A program made the translations under genes and the position numbers. DNA of 22,451 nucleotides, from assembly GCA_024232355.1 (NCBI GenBank), contig JAAEPW010001169.1, positions 1 to 22,451 of the forward strand, read 5' to 3'. The notes under the pieces were generated by a model. It made no database searches. It saw only the letters and a program-made list of their open reading frames with translations, and was not told where the DNA came from. Source of the DNA: Chloroflexota bacterium. GTDB lineage: Bacteria; Chloroflexota; Anaerolineae; B4-G1. Positions 15,151 through 22,451 of this stretch are shown here, piece after piece; the first letter of the stretch is position 1; every line of letters begins with the position of its first letter.

Positions 15151-15201
15151 GTTATGTGCTTTCCGGCCAACACAGCCAGGAAATCTTCTGTTCGCGGTTA
15201 T

Positions 15202-15408
15202 TCATTTATCTTCTTCACAGCGCACCGCCAAGAGTGACAGGCTCAGGTCACGCAGTTTGGTCAACAGCCCGTATAGGGTAGACTGGTCGGCCACATGGCC
15301 AGTCAGAACTGTTTCATCCTGCTCTGTGTGTGTGATCGTCAGGTCATCGAGCCATCCTGACCACTTTTCGTCTATCTGTCCCCTCACTTTGATTTCAACC
15401 TGTAGCAT
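15202..15408 (-). CDS. Short hypothetical protein, 68 residues
   Basis: A compact protein reading MLQVEIKVRGQIDEKW, then WLDDLTITHTEQDETVLTG, DQSTLYGLLTKLRDLSLSL, ending EEDK. The pattern of alternating strands, then a G-x-V-x-DQ-x-x-L-x-G-L-L helix, then a final strand suggests a small alpha/beta fold. I recall similar short unnamed proteins in Chloroflexota, but no function is known to me. ATG 15408 has GGAG eight bases upstream; an in-frame ATG at 15423 is less likely. It stands alone between cassette 2 and the hairpin region. Size, ribosome-binding site and amino-acid pattern make it a credible gene. Confidence 0.6.
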   Translation of the reverse strand: MLQVEIKVRGQIDEKWSGWLDDLTITHTEQDETVLTGHVADQSTLYGLLTKLRDLSLSLLAVRCEEDK

Positions 15409-15427
15409 AGACCATCTCCTCAAGATT

Positions 15428-15691
15428 CTACGTTTGCTTATTCTTTGTGCTGCACAATCGGCCCCAATGGGGCCAGTTGCCCATCAACTTTTTCCACGCC
15501 GTCTTCTGGCATAGGCAGGCCGTCGTGATCGCGAAGAGAACGGTGGGGAATATCAGCACGATCGTTGGAATCCAGCACAAAACTTGGCGCAATTTACCGA
15601 TGGTCGATTTCGTCTTTTTGCCTCGTGTTTCATCGGTTTTCCAATCTCTGGGAGGTGGCAACCTGTTGCTTTGCCACCTCCCAAAGGTCAC
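15428..15691 (-). CDS. Possible small membrane protein, doubtful
   Basis: An 87-codon frame from a GTG at 15691. The middle encodes a convincing hydrophobic segment (VLCWIPTIVLIFPTVLFAI, about 37-55) with G/C-rich third codon positions, followed by a basic and Trp-rich tail. The N-terminal codons run through a strong hairpin (15650-15682) and look non-coding, so a real start, if any, would lie further in. No good ribosome-binding site was found. It is 19 bases upstream of the 68-residue gene, and could equally be chance. Confidence 0.25.
   Translation of the reverse strand: MTFGRWQSNRLPPPRDWKTDETRGKKTKSTIGKLRQVLCWIPTIVLIFPTVLFAITTACLCQKTAWKKLMGNWPHWGRLCSTKNKQT
15650..15682 (-). terminator. 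Strong hairpin downstream of Lnt-like gene
   Basis: A perfect 12-base inverted repeat: GGGAGGTGGCAA (15650-15661) and TTGCCACCTCCC (15671-15682) with a 9-base loop. It starts 26 bases after the stop of the minus-strand Lnt-like gene. There is no clear U-tract, so it may act as an RNA-stabilising or factor-assisted terminator. Confidence 0.6.
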
Positions 15692-15707
15692 TTTCTACAC
15701 GTCCAAT

Positions 15708-17234
15708 TTACGATTGCGCCGGCGCAGACGCCACGGACATCTTGCGTTTGGCCCTGATCTTGGCGATGATCGCCCAGATCGCCATACCCACAAAGCCCAC
15801 ACCCGCCAACTGCCCCACCACGTCACCGATCACCGGATAGACGGTAGTTACACTCGAAGCGATAGGCACCTGAACTTGCATTGTGCGCTCGCCTGCAAAG
15901 TGGTCGGCAGTCGCGATCGTTCGTCCGTAGGAATCGATCACCAGCGACAGTCCTTGGTCCTCTTGCCGCACGATGGTCACACCATTTTCGACGGCGCGGA
16001 AGGTGGCCATAGCCGCGTGCATCGGCCCCATCTCTTTCCACACCAGGGACGGCGAGAGCAGGATGTCCACGCCGTTGCGCCCGGCCTGTGTGACCACCCA
16101 CTGATAGTCTGTATCCCAGCAGATAATGCCCGACAGCGTGCCGTAGGGGGTTTCGACCGTTTGCAGGATGCCGTCGCCGGGCAGTGTGCCTTCGATGGCG
16201 TTGCCGCCATACTTGACGTGTTCGATCACGATCTCGCCGTGGGGGTCGGCGATGAACAGCTTGTTCTCGATCAGCCGGTCCCGGTCGGGAAAGATAGTGA
16301 ACACCGGCATCGCCAGATAAATCTCCTCATCGCGGGCGATTGCTTGGCCTTGCTCGATCAAGGCCAGCACGTCCTCTTCCATTCCAAAGCCCGCCTGCTC
16401 CGGCCACATCACGATCTTGGCCCCGTCGCGGGCGGCCTGGACCGTCTGGGCAAGATAGGCGGCGTGAACGGCGGTGGTTTTTTCGCGGAATACGGCCTCA
16501 TCCTCTTCGAGCAGCGCGAACAACTCCCCAGCGTGGGTTTCCTCAACCGTGAACGAGGCGACGGTCACAGTCTCTTCCGGTTCTGGTGCAAAGAGCAACC
16601 GGCCAGCTCCGTAGCCAACGACCAGCAGGAGCACAGCAGTGTACGCCACGACGCCGCGCCGGACCTGCACCCAGTCAAAGTCCTGTTCCCAGGCCCAGTT
16701 GATGACCGAGGCAAACCAGTTTGTCAAAAAGGTGATCCCCCACAGCCCCGTGATCGAAGCCAGTTGCATAATGACGGGAATGCCGCGTTGGGTGTAGCCC
16801 TGGGCTCCAAAGCTGCCCATTGGGTTACCGCCAGACATGGTGAGATACTCCATTGCCGTACAGATCAGCGGGTAGATGAACGTCGCGGCAAAGCGTGGGC
16901 GCAGAGAGGGCGTCAGCAGCCGGTCGATCAGTACGGGCAGCGTTCCTATCAGTGCAGCGACGGCCATAAAGACCAGGTAACCGGGCATCTCCATCGGTTG
17001 TAGCTTGTACCACGCGATGGATGACGGGATCACAGTTGCCAACCACAGCAAAAAGACCCCTTTTAGTATTTTTTGCCCGCGCACAAAGCGCAGCGCAAAA
17101 ACAGAGGCCACCCAGACGATGGGGGCGACGATCCACTTGCCTGAGGAAAACAGATTTAGGATGGCAGCGAGCGCCAGCCAGAGATAGGCCCGGCGGTCCG
17201 ACTTGATCGTGGTGCTTGTTTGTTTCTTTTTCAT
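15708..17234 (-). CDS. Apolipoprotein N-acyltransferase-like (nitrilase superfamily) membrane protein
   Basis: A 508-residue protein with the Lnt architecture. About six to seven N-terminal membrane segments (about 17-213) precede a nitrilase-superfamily domain (about 222-455) and a final membrane segment (about 473-492). The catalytic triad can be placed as Glu279 (IVMWPEQAG), Lys341 (EHVKYGG) and Cys372 (GIICWDTD). The usual CYE is CWD here and the PFGE loop is not evident. Lnt N-acylates lipoproteins at the outer face of the cytoplasmic membrane; with these changes the substrate may differ. ATG 17234 is preceded by GGGAGG. It has a good promoter with operator-like repeats, a hairpin behind it, and the MalT-like activator gene directly upstream on the same strand. 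Confidence 0.75.
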   Translation of the reverse strand: MKKKQTSTTIKSDRRAYLWLALAAILNLFSSGKWIVAPIVWVASVFALRFVRGQKILKGVFLLWLATVIPSSIAWYKLQPMEMPGYLVFMAVAALIGTLPVLIDRLLTPSLRPRFAATFIYPLICTAMEYLTMSGGNPMGSFGAQGYTQRGIPVIMQLASITGLWGITFLTNWFASVINWAWEQDFDWVQVRRGVVAYTAVLLLVVGYGAGRLLFAPEPEETVTVASFTVEETHAGELFALLEEDEAVFREKTTAVHAAYLAQTVQAARDGAKIVMWPEQAGFGMEEDVLALIEQGQAIARDEEIYLAMPVFTIFPDRDRLIENKLFIADPHGEIVIEHVKYGGNAIEGTLPGDGILQTVETPYGTLSGIICWDTDYQWVVTQAGRNGVDILLSPSLVWKEMGPMHAAMATFRAVENGVTIVRQEDQGLSLVIDSYGRTIATADHFAGERTMQVQVPIASSVTTVYPVIGDVVGQLAGVGFVGMAIWAIIAKIRAKRKMSVASAPAQS

Positions 17235-17326
17235 GATAGATAAACCTCCCTTTGTGTGATTATGTGTATTGACGACATTTCTCCAGCTTGTATTTTTACA
17301 TCCTCCTTGTCCGAATTCTTGTCATC

Positions 17327-17355
17327 AGTATAGCGGCAAAGTGGAACTGTGTCAT
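17327..17355 (-). promoter_or_regulatory. Promoter of the Lnt-like gene
   Basis: Minus strand: -35 ATGACA (17355-17350), a 17-base spacer, and -10 TATACT (17332-17327), each matching consensus at five of six positions. Predicted start of transcription is near 17320, giving a leader of about 86 bases. Confidence 0.6.
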
Positions 17356-17383
17356 TACCCGTTTCGGGTAGTTAACGGGTAAT
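17354..17383 (-). promoter_or_regulatory. Operator-like repeats abutting the -35 box
   Basis: Outer inverted arms ATTACCCG (17354-17361) and CGGGTAAT (17376-17383). On the minus strand there are two ACCCG half-sites in direct repeat 11 bases apart, then an inverted CGGGT. Phasing by one helical turn and position next to the -35 suggest an activator site. Confidence 0.45.
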
Positions 17384-17455
17384 TTGGGGGTGAGTGGATC
17401 GGGTGAGGGATGGGTAAGAGAACAGATGCCGAGTGGAAAAACTAGGGGAAAAGAG

Positions 17456-20155
17456 CTATGGCAAGAGATCGAGTTCTCTGGCTGTCGCGACCGCCTGACG
17501 CCGTTTGTGCACGCCCAGCTTGCTGTAGATATTCTTGAGGTGAGCTTTGACGGTGTTAATAGAGACGCACAGCTCGTTTGCCATCTCTTGGTTGGTGTGG
17601 CCGTCGGCTAGCAAGCGCAAGGCTTGGAGTTCACGGTCGCTCAACGGCTCAATGAGCAAAGATGCAGGGGGATGGGAGGGCAGAGGTGCGGGGGGGCTTT
17701 CTATCATCTCTACTCCTCTAATTCTCTGCTTCTCAACACCGATGGCTGCTAGCAGTTTACCCACATACTCTGGCGCTATGCCCTGCGACGCGACCTGACG
17801 CAGCAGTTTGGCCATCGGCTCGCCCAAGTCTACAAAAGTGCGTACATAGCCTTCGGGTTCGGCCAAGGTAAGCGCCTTGCGTAGCAAGACAAGCGCCTCA
17901 TCGGGCGTGGGCGCGGCAAGGGCTTGCAGTACGCGGGTTTGGGTGACCACAGACTGCCAACCTGCCTGGGAAGCCATTCCCCACAGCGTCGCCAACAAAT
18001 CTGCCGCTGCCGCTTTCTGCTCTTGGGCCAGAAGCAAGCGCGCATTGGTCAACAGCAAACGCAGGCTATCAGGAAACGATCCCGCGTCTTCCAACGTGGG
18101 AGACTGTTCGGCCGCAGACGATGCTGCTCTCAGATCTCCTTGCGCCAGGGCTAAAAGAATTTGCTCGCCCAAGTTGTCCAAAGACACATCAGGCCGCTGG
18201 GACAACTGCCTTGCCTCCTCTAGTGCAGCCTGTGCAGCGGAGGATTCGCCTTGGACTTGTCTGACGAGGGCCAATGCCGAGCACCCTTCAGCCAGATACT
18301 GCTTATTCCCACTATCCCGACTCACTTTGATACCCTGTCTCAAGTGTTCAGCCGCCGATGATAGATCGTTCCATTCGTACAACAGCTTGCCCAGATCATA
18401 ATGGGCCAGAGCAGCGATGGGTATACGCTCACCTTGTCGAATGAGCTGCCGGTGAGCCGCTGCTGCCTGGTGCAGCTTTCCCCGTGCTTGTTGTATCCTG
18501 CTCAAAAAGAGAAGGGCCGTACACCGAACGTAATCGTTCCCCGATCCAGCCGCGGCGCGTTGTGTCTCTACCAGTGCTTCTTTCGCCTCTACTAAACGTC
18601 CACTGTGCCACTGGGCAATTCCCAGGTTCATAGCCACGATGCTGCGCGCAGATAGATCATCGCGCGGCAAGAGCGTAAGGGCCCGTTCGGATAGCTCTAT
18701 GGCGCGGGGGACGTCGCCACGCGCTCGCGCAATGTGCACCCGCGCGACGGCGGTCCCTCCCAAGAAAGGCGCGTCCTCCCCCCTCTGCTCTTGGACGATC
18801 TGCTCGGCCCGCGTCAGGTAGGATTCCGCGGCGTCAATCTGCTCTGTTAGGATTAACGGCCAACTGTACAAGTTGCAAAGTTCCGGGTCGGCGTGGACCA
18901 CCTCGTCCGGCAGCGTGCGAAACCAACCCAGCAGAGTAACCACCTCGCCGCGCTTGAGCATCGCCTCGCCGACGTCGTTGAGGAGACTTGCTGCTCGCTC
19001 CCAGTCAGAACCGACCAGGGCATGCTGTATTGCATCAGCACGGAAGCCTTCGGCCTCGTACCACCGGCTGGCCCGATTATGTAAGAGTGGCACGAGGTTC
19101 TGCGTCCCGGCTGCACGTAATTGCTGGCGCAGCAAATCGGCAAAGAGATGGTGATAGCGATACCATTGCCGCGATTCGTCCAGTGGTATGATGAAGAGAT
19201 TGGTCTGTTCCAGCGCCAGCAGCAAGTGATGACTGTCATCTCGCCAAGCGCCGTCCGTCCCCACAGAACAGACGGCGTCGCACAGCGAAGCGGTAAAACG
19301 ATCGAGAATGGACGTTTTCAACAGAAAATCCTGCACATCGGCGGGCTGCTGTTGAAATACCTCCTCCATCAGATAATCCAGGATGTAGCGATGGCTTCCG
19401 GCAAAGGATTCGACGAACTGATGCACATCATCATGGCCTCGCAAAGAAAGCGCGGTCAGTTGCAGGCCGGCGATCCACCCCTCGGTGCGTTGGCGAAGGG
19501 CATTGATGTCGGTTGAGGATAGCTCGCGCTGCGTCACCCGCCACAAAAAGTCAGTGGCTTCCTGCTCCGTGAACCGCAAGTCATCTTGCCGAATCTCAAC
19601 CATATGCCCCCGTGCTCGCAACCGAGAGAGGGACAGTGGCGGATCCTCGCGCGTGGCGACGGCTACGTGCATCTGAGGAGGTTGGTGTTCGAGCAGAAAA
19701 GTCAGATGTTGATGAATGGGAGGTGAGTGGATCAGATGGTAGTCATCAAGGATGAGGACAAGTGGATGGGACAGGGCAGTGATATCGTTGATCAGAGCCG
19801 TGAGGACCGCTTCGGTGGGTGCCGGCGAGGGTGATTGTAGAAGAGATAGGGCGCTTTCTCCGATGGATTCCTCGACAGCTTGCAAAGCGCCGATGAAATA
19901 GAGCCAGAACCGAATCGGGTCATTATCACCTTTGTCCAGAGAAAACCAGGTAAAGCGAACGTGCGGTTCGAGGCGCTCGGCGTGGGTCACCCACTCACTC
20001 AACAAAGTGGTCTTGCCGAATCCAGCCGGGGCAGAGACAAGCGTGAGCTTGCGACCCAGCCCCGCGTTCAGTCGCTCGACCAGGCGTGGGCGCGATACCA
20101 GCTCTGGCCGAACGGGTGGGATGTAGAGTTTGGTCTTGAGTAAGGAACTCGACAT
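17456..20155 (-). CDS. MalT-like large ATP-dependent LuxR-family activator (LAL)
   Basis: An 899-residue STAND-type regulator. It opens SSLLKTKLYIPPVRPELVSR, typical of MalT-like proteins. Walker A is APAGFGKTT (42-50) and Walker B is LVLILDDYH (about 132-140), followed by the NOD/winged-helix region (LDYLMEEVFQQQPADVQDFL). A long TPR-like helical sensor (about 400-800) precedes the LuxR helix-turn-helix at the C-terminus, LSDRELQALRLLADGHTNQEM then SINTVKAHLKNIYSKLGV. Such proteins bind an inducer and ATP, oligomerise and activate promoters. ATG 20155 fits the family N-terminus; an upstream in-frame TTG at 20206 lies inside the leader. A consensus promoter precedes it. The Lnt-like gene next to it, with an activator-like site, is a plausible target. 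Confidence 0.92.
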   Translation of the reverse strand: MSSSLLKTKLYIPPVRPELVSRPRLVERLNAGLGRKLTLVSAPAGFGKTTLLSEWVTHAERLEPHVRFTWFSLDKGDNDPIRFWLYFIGALQAVEESIGESALSLLQSPSPAPTEAVLTALINDITALSHPLVLILDDYHLIHSPPIHQHLTFLLEHQPPQMHVAVATREDPPLSLSRLRARGHMVEIRQDDLRFTEQEATDFLWRVTQRELSSTDINALRQRTEGWIAGLQLTALSLRGHDDVHQFVESFAGSHRYILDYLMEEVFQQQPADVQDFLLKTSILDRFTASLCDAVCSVGTDGAWRDDSHHLLLALEQTNLFIIPLDESRQWYRYHHLFADLLRQQLRAAGTQNLVPLLHNRASRWYEAEGFRADAIQHALVGSDWERAASLLNDVGEAMLKRGEVVTLLGWFRTLPDEVVHADPELCNLYSWPLILTEQIDAAESYLTRAEQIVQEQRGEDAPFLGGTAVARVHIARARGDVPRAIELSERALTLLPRDDLSARSIVAMNLGIAQWHSGRLVEAKEALVETQRAAAGSGNDYVRCTALLFLSRIQQARGKLHQAAAAHRQLIRQGERIPIAALAHYDLGKLLYEWNDLSSAAEHLRQGIKVSRDSGNKQYLAEGCSALALVRQVQGESSAAQAALEEARQLSQRPDVSLDNLGEQILLALAQGDLRAASSAAEQSPTLEDAGSFPDSLRLLLTNARLLLAQEQKAAAADLLATLWGMASQAGWQSVVTQTRVLQALAAPTPDEALVLLRKALTLAEPEGYVRTFVDLGEPMAKLLRQVASQGIAPEYVGKLLAAIGVEKQRIRGVEMIESPPAPLPSHPPASLLIEPLSDRELQALRLLADGHTNQEMANELCVSINTVKAHLKNIYSKLGVHKRRQAVATARELDLLP

Positions 20156-20199
20156 TGACAGGTTCTCTTGGCATAAGGTTTTGTCTTGTCTCAGAATAA

Positions 20200-20216
20200 T
20201 TGACAAGCTCAGTCAA
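20200..20216 (-). promoter_or_regulatory. Inverted repeat at start of LAL leader
   Basis: TTGAC (20200-20204) and GTCAA (20212-20216) with a seven-base loop, beginning about six bases after the predicted transcription start. It could be an operator or a leader stem. Confidence 0.3.
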
Positions 20217-20228
20217 CTACACTCGGCA

Positions 20229-20257
20229 ATTATATGCCGGTTAAGTGTCCTTGTCAA
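20229..20257 (-). promoter_or_regulatory. Perfect-consensus sigma70 promoter of the LAL gene
   Basis: Minus strand: TTGACA (20257-20252), exactly 17 bases, then TATAAT (20234-20229). Both hexamers are perfect. Predicted transcription start is about 20222, leaving a leader of about 67 bases to ATG 20155. Confidence 0.75.
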
Positions 20258-20484
20258 CTTTTTCATCATATAACCGCACAAACACACGCCCCCGACCAGG
20301 ACGTTCCCTCTGCCACTCCCATCACTGTCTCTGATGGAAATCTGCCTGCGATAAACTCCCTTTCGACGGACTAGAATCCCGCGTCCTCGACGGCCTGTTC
20401 CATCAATACCAGAGGCATTTATTTCGGCAAAGAGCGGTTTCTCTGAAATCGAGCGGAGATTGTGCTTTTTCGAGTAGGTTTTCT

Positions 20485-20518
20485 CCGGATGAGGTTTTTA
20501 CACCCTACGCTCGTCCGG
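20485..20518 (-). terminator. Hairpin in gap after MFS remnant
   Basis: CCGGATGAG (20485-20493) and CTCGTCCGG (20510-20518) pair over nine positions with one wobble and a 16-base loop. It lies about 90 bases after the MFS stop in the 20258-20604 gap, which otherwise shows nothing recognisable. Confidence 0.3.
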
Positions 20519-20604
20519 TGCAAGCAAAAGTTACGCCGCAATGGAGAGTGTTGGGTCTCCTGCCTCGTATCTTGTATACATACGCTCTCCTTTGGCGATA
20601 CCAT

Positions 20605-21671
20605 TCAATCTTGAACAGGAGCAGGACACCGTTTCTGTTCGATATTCATCACGGCCGGAACAAACAGACCGGCTATGCTCATCAGCACGCACAGTGACCC
20701 GCCGAGTAGGAACCAGGCCTGAATCCCAAGCCGGTCGGCTACGGGACCGGCGATCATCAGTCCGACCGGCGCCATCCCGCCGCCAACACTACTCAAAAGG
20801 GTGAGCGGGCCTGCATATCGGGCTCAATGGTGGACTGGATCACGGCAAAGAACGGCCCCATAGTGATGGGGTTCATCACGCCAACAAGCAACGCACCGCC
20901 AACAGCCAGGTACATTGCTGAGGAAGGCGCCAGTGCAAGGATCAGGGTGCCTGCCCCCATCCCCATCAACCCGATCATAGAAGTCAGGATCCTGCGCTTG
21001 AAACCGCCCCAGACACCCAGCAGCGCGCCACCCACGATGATGCCGATCCCCATTGCGGATTCTACCCAACCTAGATGGATCGCACTCCCACCAAAATAAC
21101 TCTTGACCATGAGGGGGAGCAACGAATAGGCCGGGATGATCGTAAAGTTGATCCCCACCGTCATCAGACCGACGATCAACAGTCCCGGAGAACCGAGCAG
21201 GTACCGGAAACCCGCCTGGAAATCCTGCCAGATGGTCGCTTGCTCCTCGCCCTGCACCTGCCCGCGCTCGATGCGCGCCGGCTGCGGAATCTGGATCAAG
21301 AGCAGTGGCAGAATCGCGAACAGGGCGGTGCCCACGTAAATGAGCCAGATCGTTACCCCATCCAGGGCGAACAAGACGGCCAAGAGGATGGTGGCCAGGG
21401 TGATGATGCTGTCGGCCAGCAGTATGATCCTGCGACGATTCCAGCGGTCTACCAGGGTGCCGACAAACGGCCCCAGGATCACCTGGGGCAGCGTCCCGAC
21501 CAGGGAGGCGGTTGCCAGCACCGTCGCTGAACCTGTCTGTAAGGTCAGATACCAGATCAGGGCAAATTGAACCAGCTGGCTGCCCAGAATCGAGAGCGCC
21601 TGCCCTCCCCAGATCGTAAAGAAACGAGGCTTCCATGGTTTGCCATCTTGAACGGAAAACTGTATCGCCAT
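20605..21671 (-). pseudogene. MFS transporter broken by a frameshift
   Basis: The first frame (21671 to 20793) encodes about 292 residues of a 12-segment-type MFS exporter, similar to the EntS/drug-efflux group: FFTIWGGQALSILGSQLVQF, then GPFVGTLVDRWNRRRIIL (the loop 2-3 motif) and later GGALLGVWGGFKRRIL. It is cut by a TGA right after EPDMQARSPF. The expected continuation, TLLSSVGGGMAPVGLMIAGP and onward to ...MNIEQ, is in another frame down to 20605, so a small indel lies at about 20795-20808. The joined protein would be about 355 residues, still shorter than usual (about 400). Start 21671 has GAGGAG seven bases upstream. It follows the CPBP gene by 53 bases on the same strand. A sequencing error is possible. 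Confidence 0.75.
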
Positions 21672-21724
21672 ACTAGAACTCCTCTGCTCTTGCGAATTAC
21701 CCAATCATCTCTTGCCCATGTACA

Positions 21725-22451
21725 CTATCCCCTCGAGCCCAATTCTGCTTTCTCTGGCATAAGCACATCCGTAATACCGTGTTCCCGTTGGAACATGGTT
21801 TTCCTGTTCAGCAAGACGACGATGACAGCAAGAGCGATATACAATAGATTATCCCAGGGTTGGGCATCGGGCCAGATGGGATTCATCATATTGAAGTGAT
21901 ACAGTACAGAGATTAGCAAACTGCCCTTGGCAGCATTGAAGAACGACGTCATGATGACGGAAATGGCGATGATTCCCAAAAAGTAAGGCCCGGCAGCCCA
22001 GGCAGTTTGCGGCATTCCACCAATCAAGAACGAGGGGATATGCCAGAGGGCCCAGATTCCACCAAGGACTAGACCGGCCCAAAACGGTGAGAGTTTGCGT
22101 TGCATCAGTGGCAATGCAAGCCCACGCCAGCCGAATTCCTCGATGGGGCCAAGGAAAAGTGCGAGTAGAAGCGCAGGCAGCGCCTGGGACAAGGAGGAGA
22201 AGGGAAATGGGTCGTTTATGGTGCCTTTGATGGCAGCACCAGTGTAGACGATTGCCGGAATGCCCAGGATGAGGAATAACCACCAGATCAGGGGCGCCCG
22301 CCATAATGTTAAACGCCGAAAGAAACTGCCCAGTCCTTTTAGCCCGTAATGCCGCCAGGCAAGGAATATGCCAGCAAAGCCAGGTGAGTATACCGCCAGG
22401 ATAATCAGTGGATTGCTCAGGCCAATCTCACCAAAGATAGCGGCAATCTGG
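21725..22451 (-). CDS. CPBP-family intramembrane metalloprotease (partial at window end)
   Basis: The frame is open to the right end of the window, so the N-terminus lies outside it; about 240 residues are visible. Conserved CPBP/Abi motifs are present: IEEFGWRG (EExxxR, the first metal/catalytic motif), WALWHIPSF (the FxxxH-type second motif, with His) and LYHFNMMNP (the third, HxxxN/B). The surrounding segments are strongly hydrophobic. Members are membrane glutamic/metallo-type proteases such as Rce1 and bacteriocin-immunity proteins; this one's substrate is unknown. It is upstream of the broken MFS gene on the same strand, so the two may be a single transcript. Confidence 0.85.
   Translation of the reverse strand, partial: QIAAIFGEIGLSNPLIILAVYSPGFAGIFLAWRHYGLKGLGSFFRRLTLWRAPLIWWLFLILGIPAIVYTGAAIKGTINDPFPFSSLSQALPALLLALFLGPIEEFGWRGLALPLMQRKLSPFWAGLVLGGIWALWHIPSFLIGGMPQTAWAAGPYFLGIIAISVIMTSFFNAAKGSLLISVLYHFNMMNPIWPDAQPWDNLLYIALAVIVVLLNRKTMFQREHGITDVLMPEKAELGSRG

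Noticed and set aside
14462..15514. A 350-codon open frame across cassette 2
   Set aside because: It runs through the repeats, is rich in Ser/Pro/Arg/Trp low-complexity residues, and its frame is not kept in the homologous cassette at 5233-5638.
15447..17003. A 518-codon plus-strand frame
   Set aside because: It is antisense to the Lnt-like gene, has a His/Gln/Arg-rich composition typical of a shadow frame in G+C-rich DNA, and shows no recognisable domain.

Overview
The window looks like a chromosomal segment from an uncultured or environmental Chloroflexota-type bacterium (Anaerolineae or relatives). This is inferred from the gene content and not proven: a very large ATP-dependent LuxR (MalT/LAL) activator, a degenerate apolipoprotein N-acyltransferase-like protein, GAF-containing sensor kinase with KdpE-type regulator, SagB-like nitroreductase, GT4 lipid-type glycosyltransferase, and long non-coding repeat cassettes. 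Shine-Dalgarno sites (GGAG/AGGAGG) and sigma70-type promoters are readable.

Region 1 (about 1-4100, plus strand) is accessory in character. A HEAT-like/pRiA4b ORF-3-domain protein is followed by a DUF6398-type protein, a HEAT/DUF1186-like protein and a tiny Lys/Arg-rich product that overlaps it by one base. After these come a frameshifted zinc-ribbon remnant and a large serine recombinase lacking its catalytic domain, which suggests a decayed mobile element next to an uncharacterised gene cassette.

Region 2 (4185 to the right end) is entirely minus strand. Reading from left to right it holds: an acidic-linker membrane protein (4185-4889); a non-coding repeat cassette (about 4960-5640); a TetR regulator and SagB-like nitroreductase with a palindromic operator between them; a possible small inverted-repeat element (7049-7174); a lipid/redox operon (11690 down to 7229: GlsB/YeaQ-like, PlsY-like, GltD-like flavoprotein, universal stress protein, GT4 glycosyltransferase); and a co-directional two-component system (14253 down to 11804) directly upstream of that operon. 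A second copy of the repeat cassette (about 14545-15150) lies in front of the kinase.

Further right are a conserved-looking 68-residue protein, a possible small membrane protein, a strong hairpin, an Lnt-like nitrilase-superfamily membrane protein with a good promoter and operator-like repeats, the MalT-like activator with a perfect-consensus promoter, an MFS transporter broken by a frameshift, and a CPBP-family membrane protease cut by the window end.

The most interesting observations are the two repeat cassettes with a hairpin showing a compensatory base change, the uncharacterised pRiA4b/DUF6398/HEAT cassette beside recombinase debris, the apparent activator site in front of the Lnt-like gene next to the MalT-like regulator, and the seven-gene two-component/membrane-lipid/redox arrangement.
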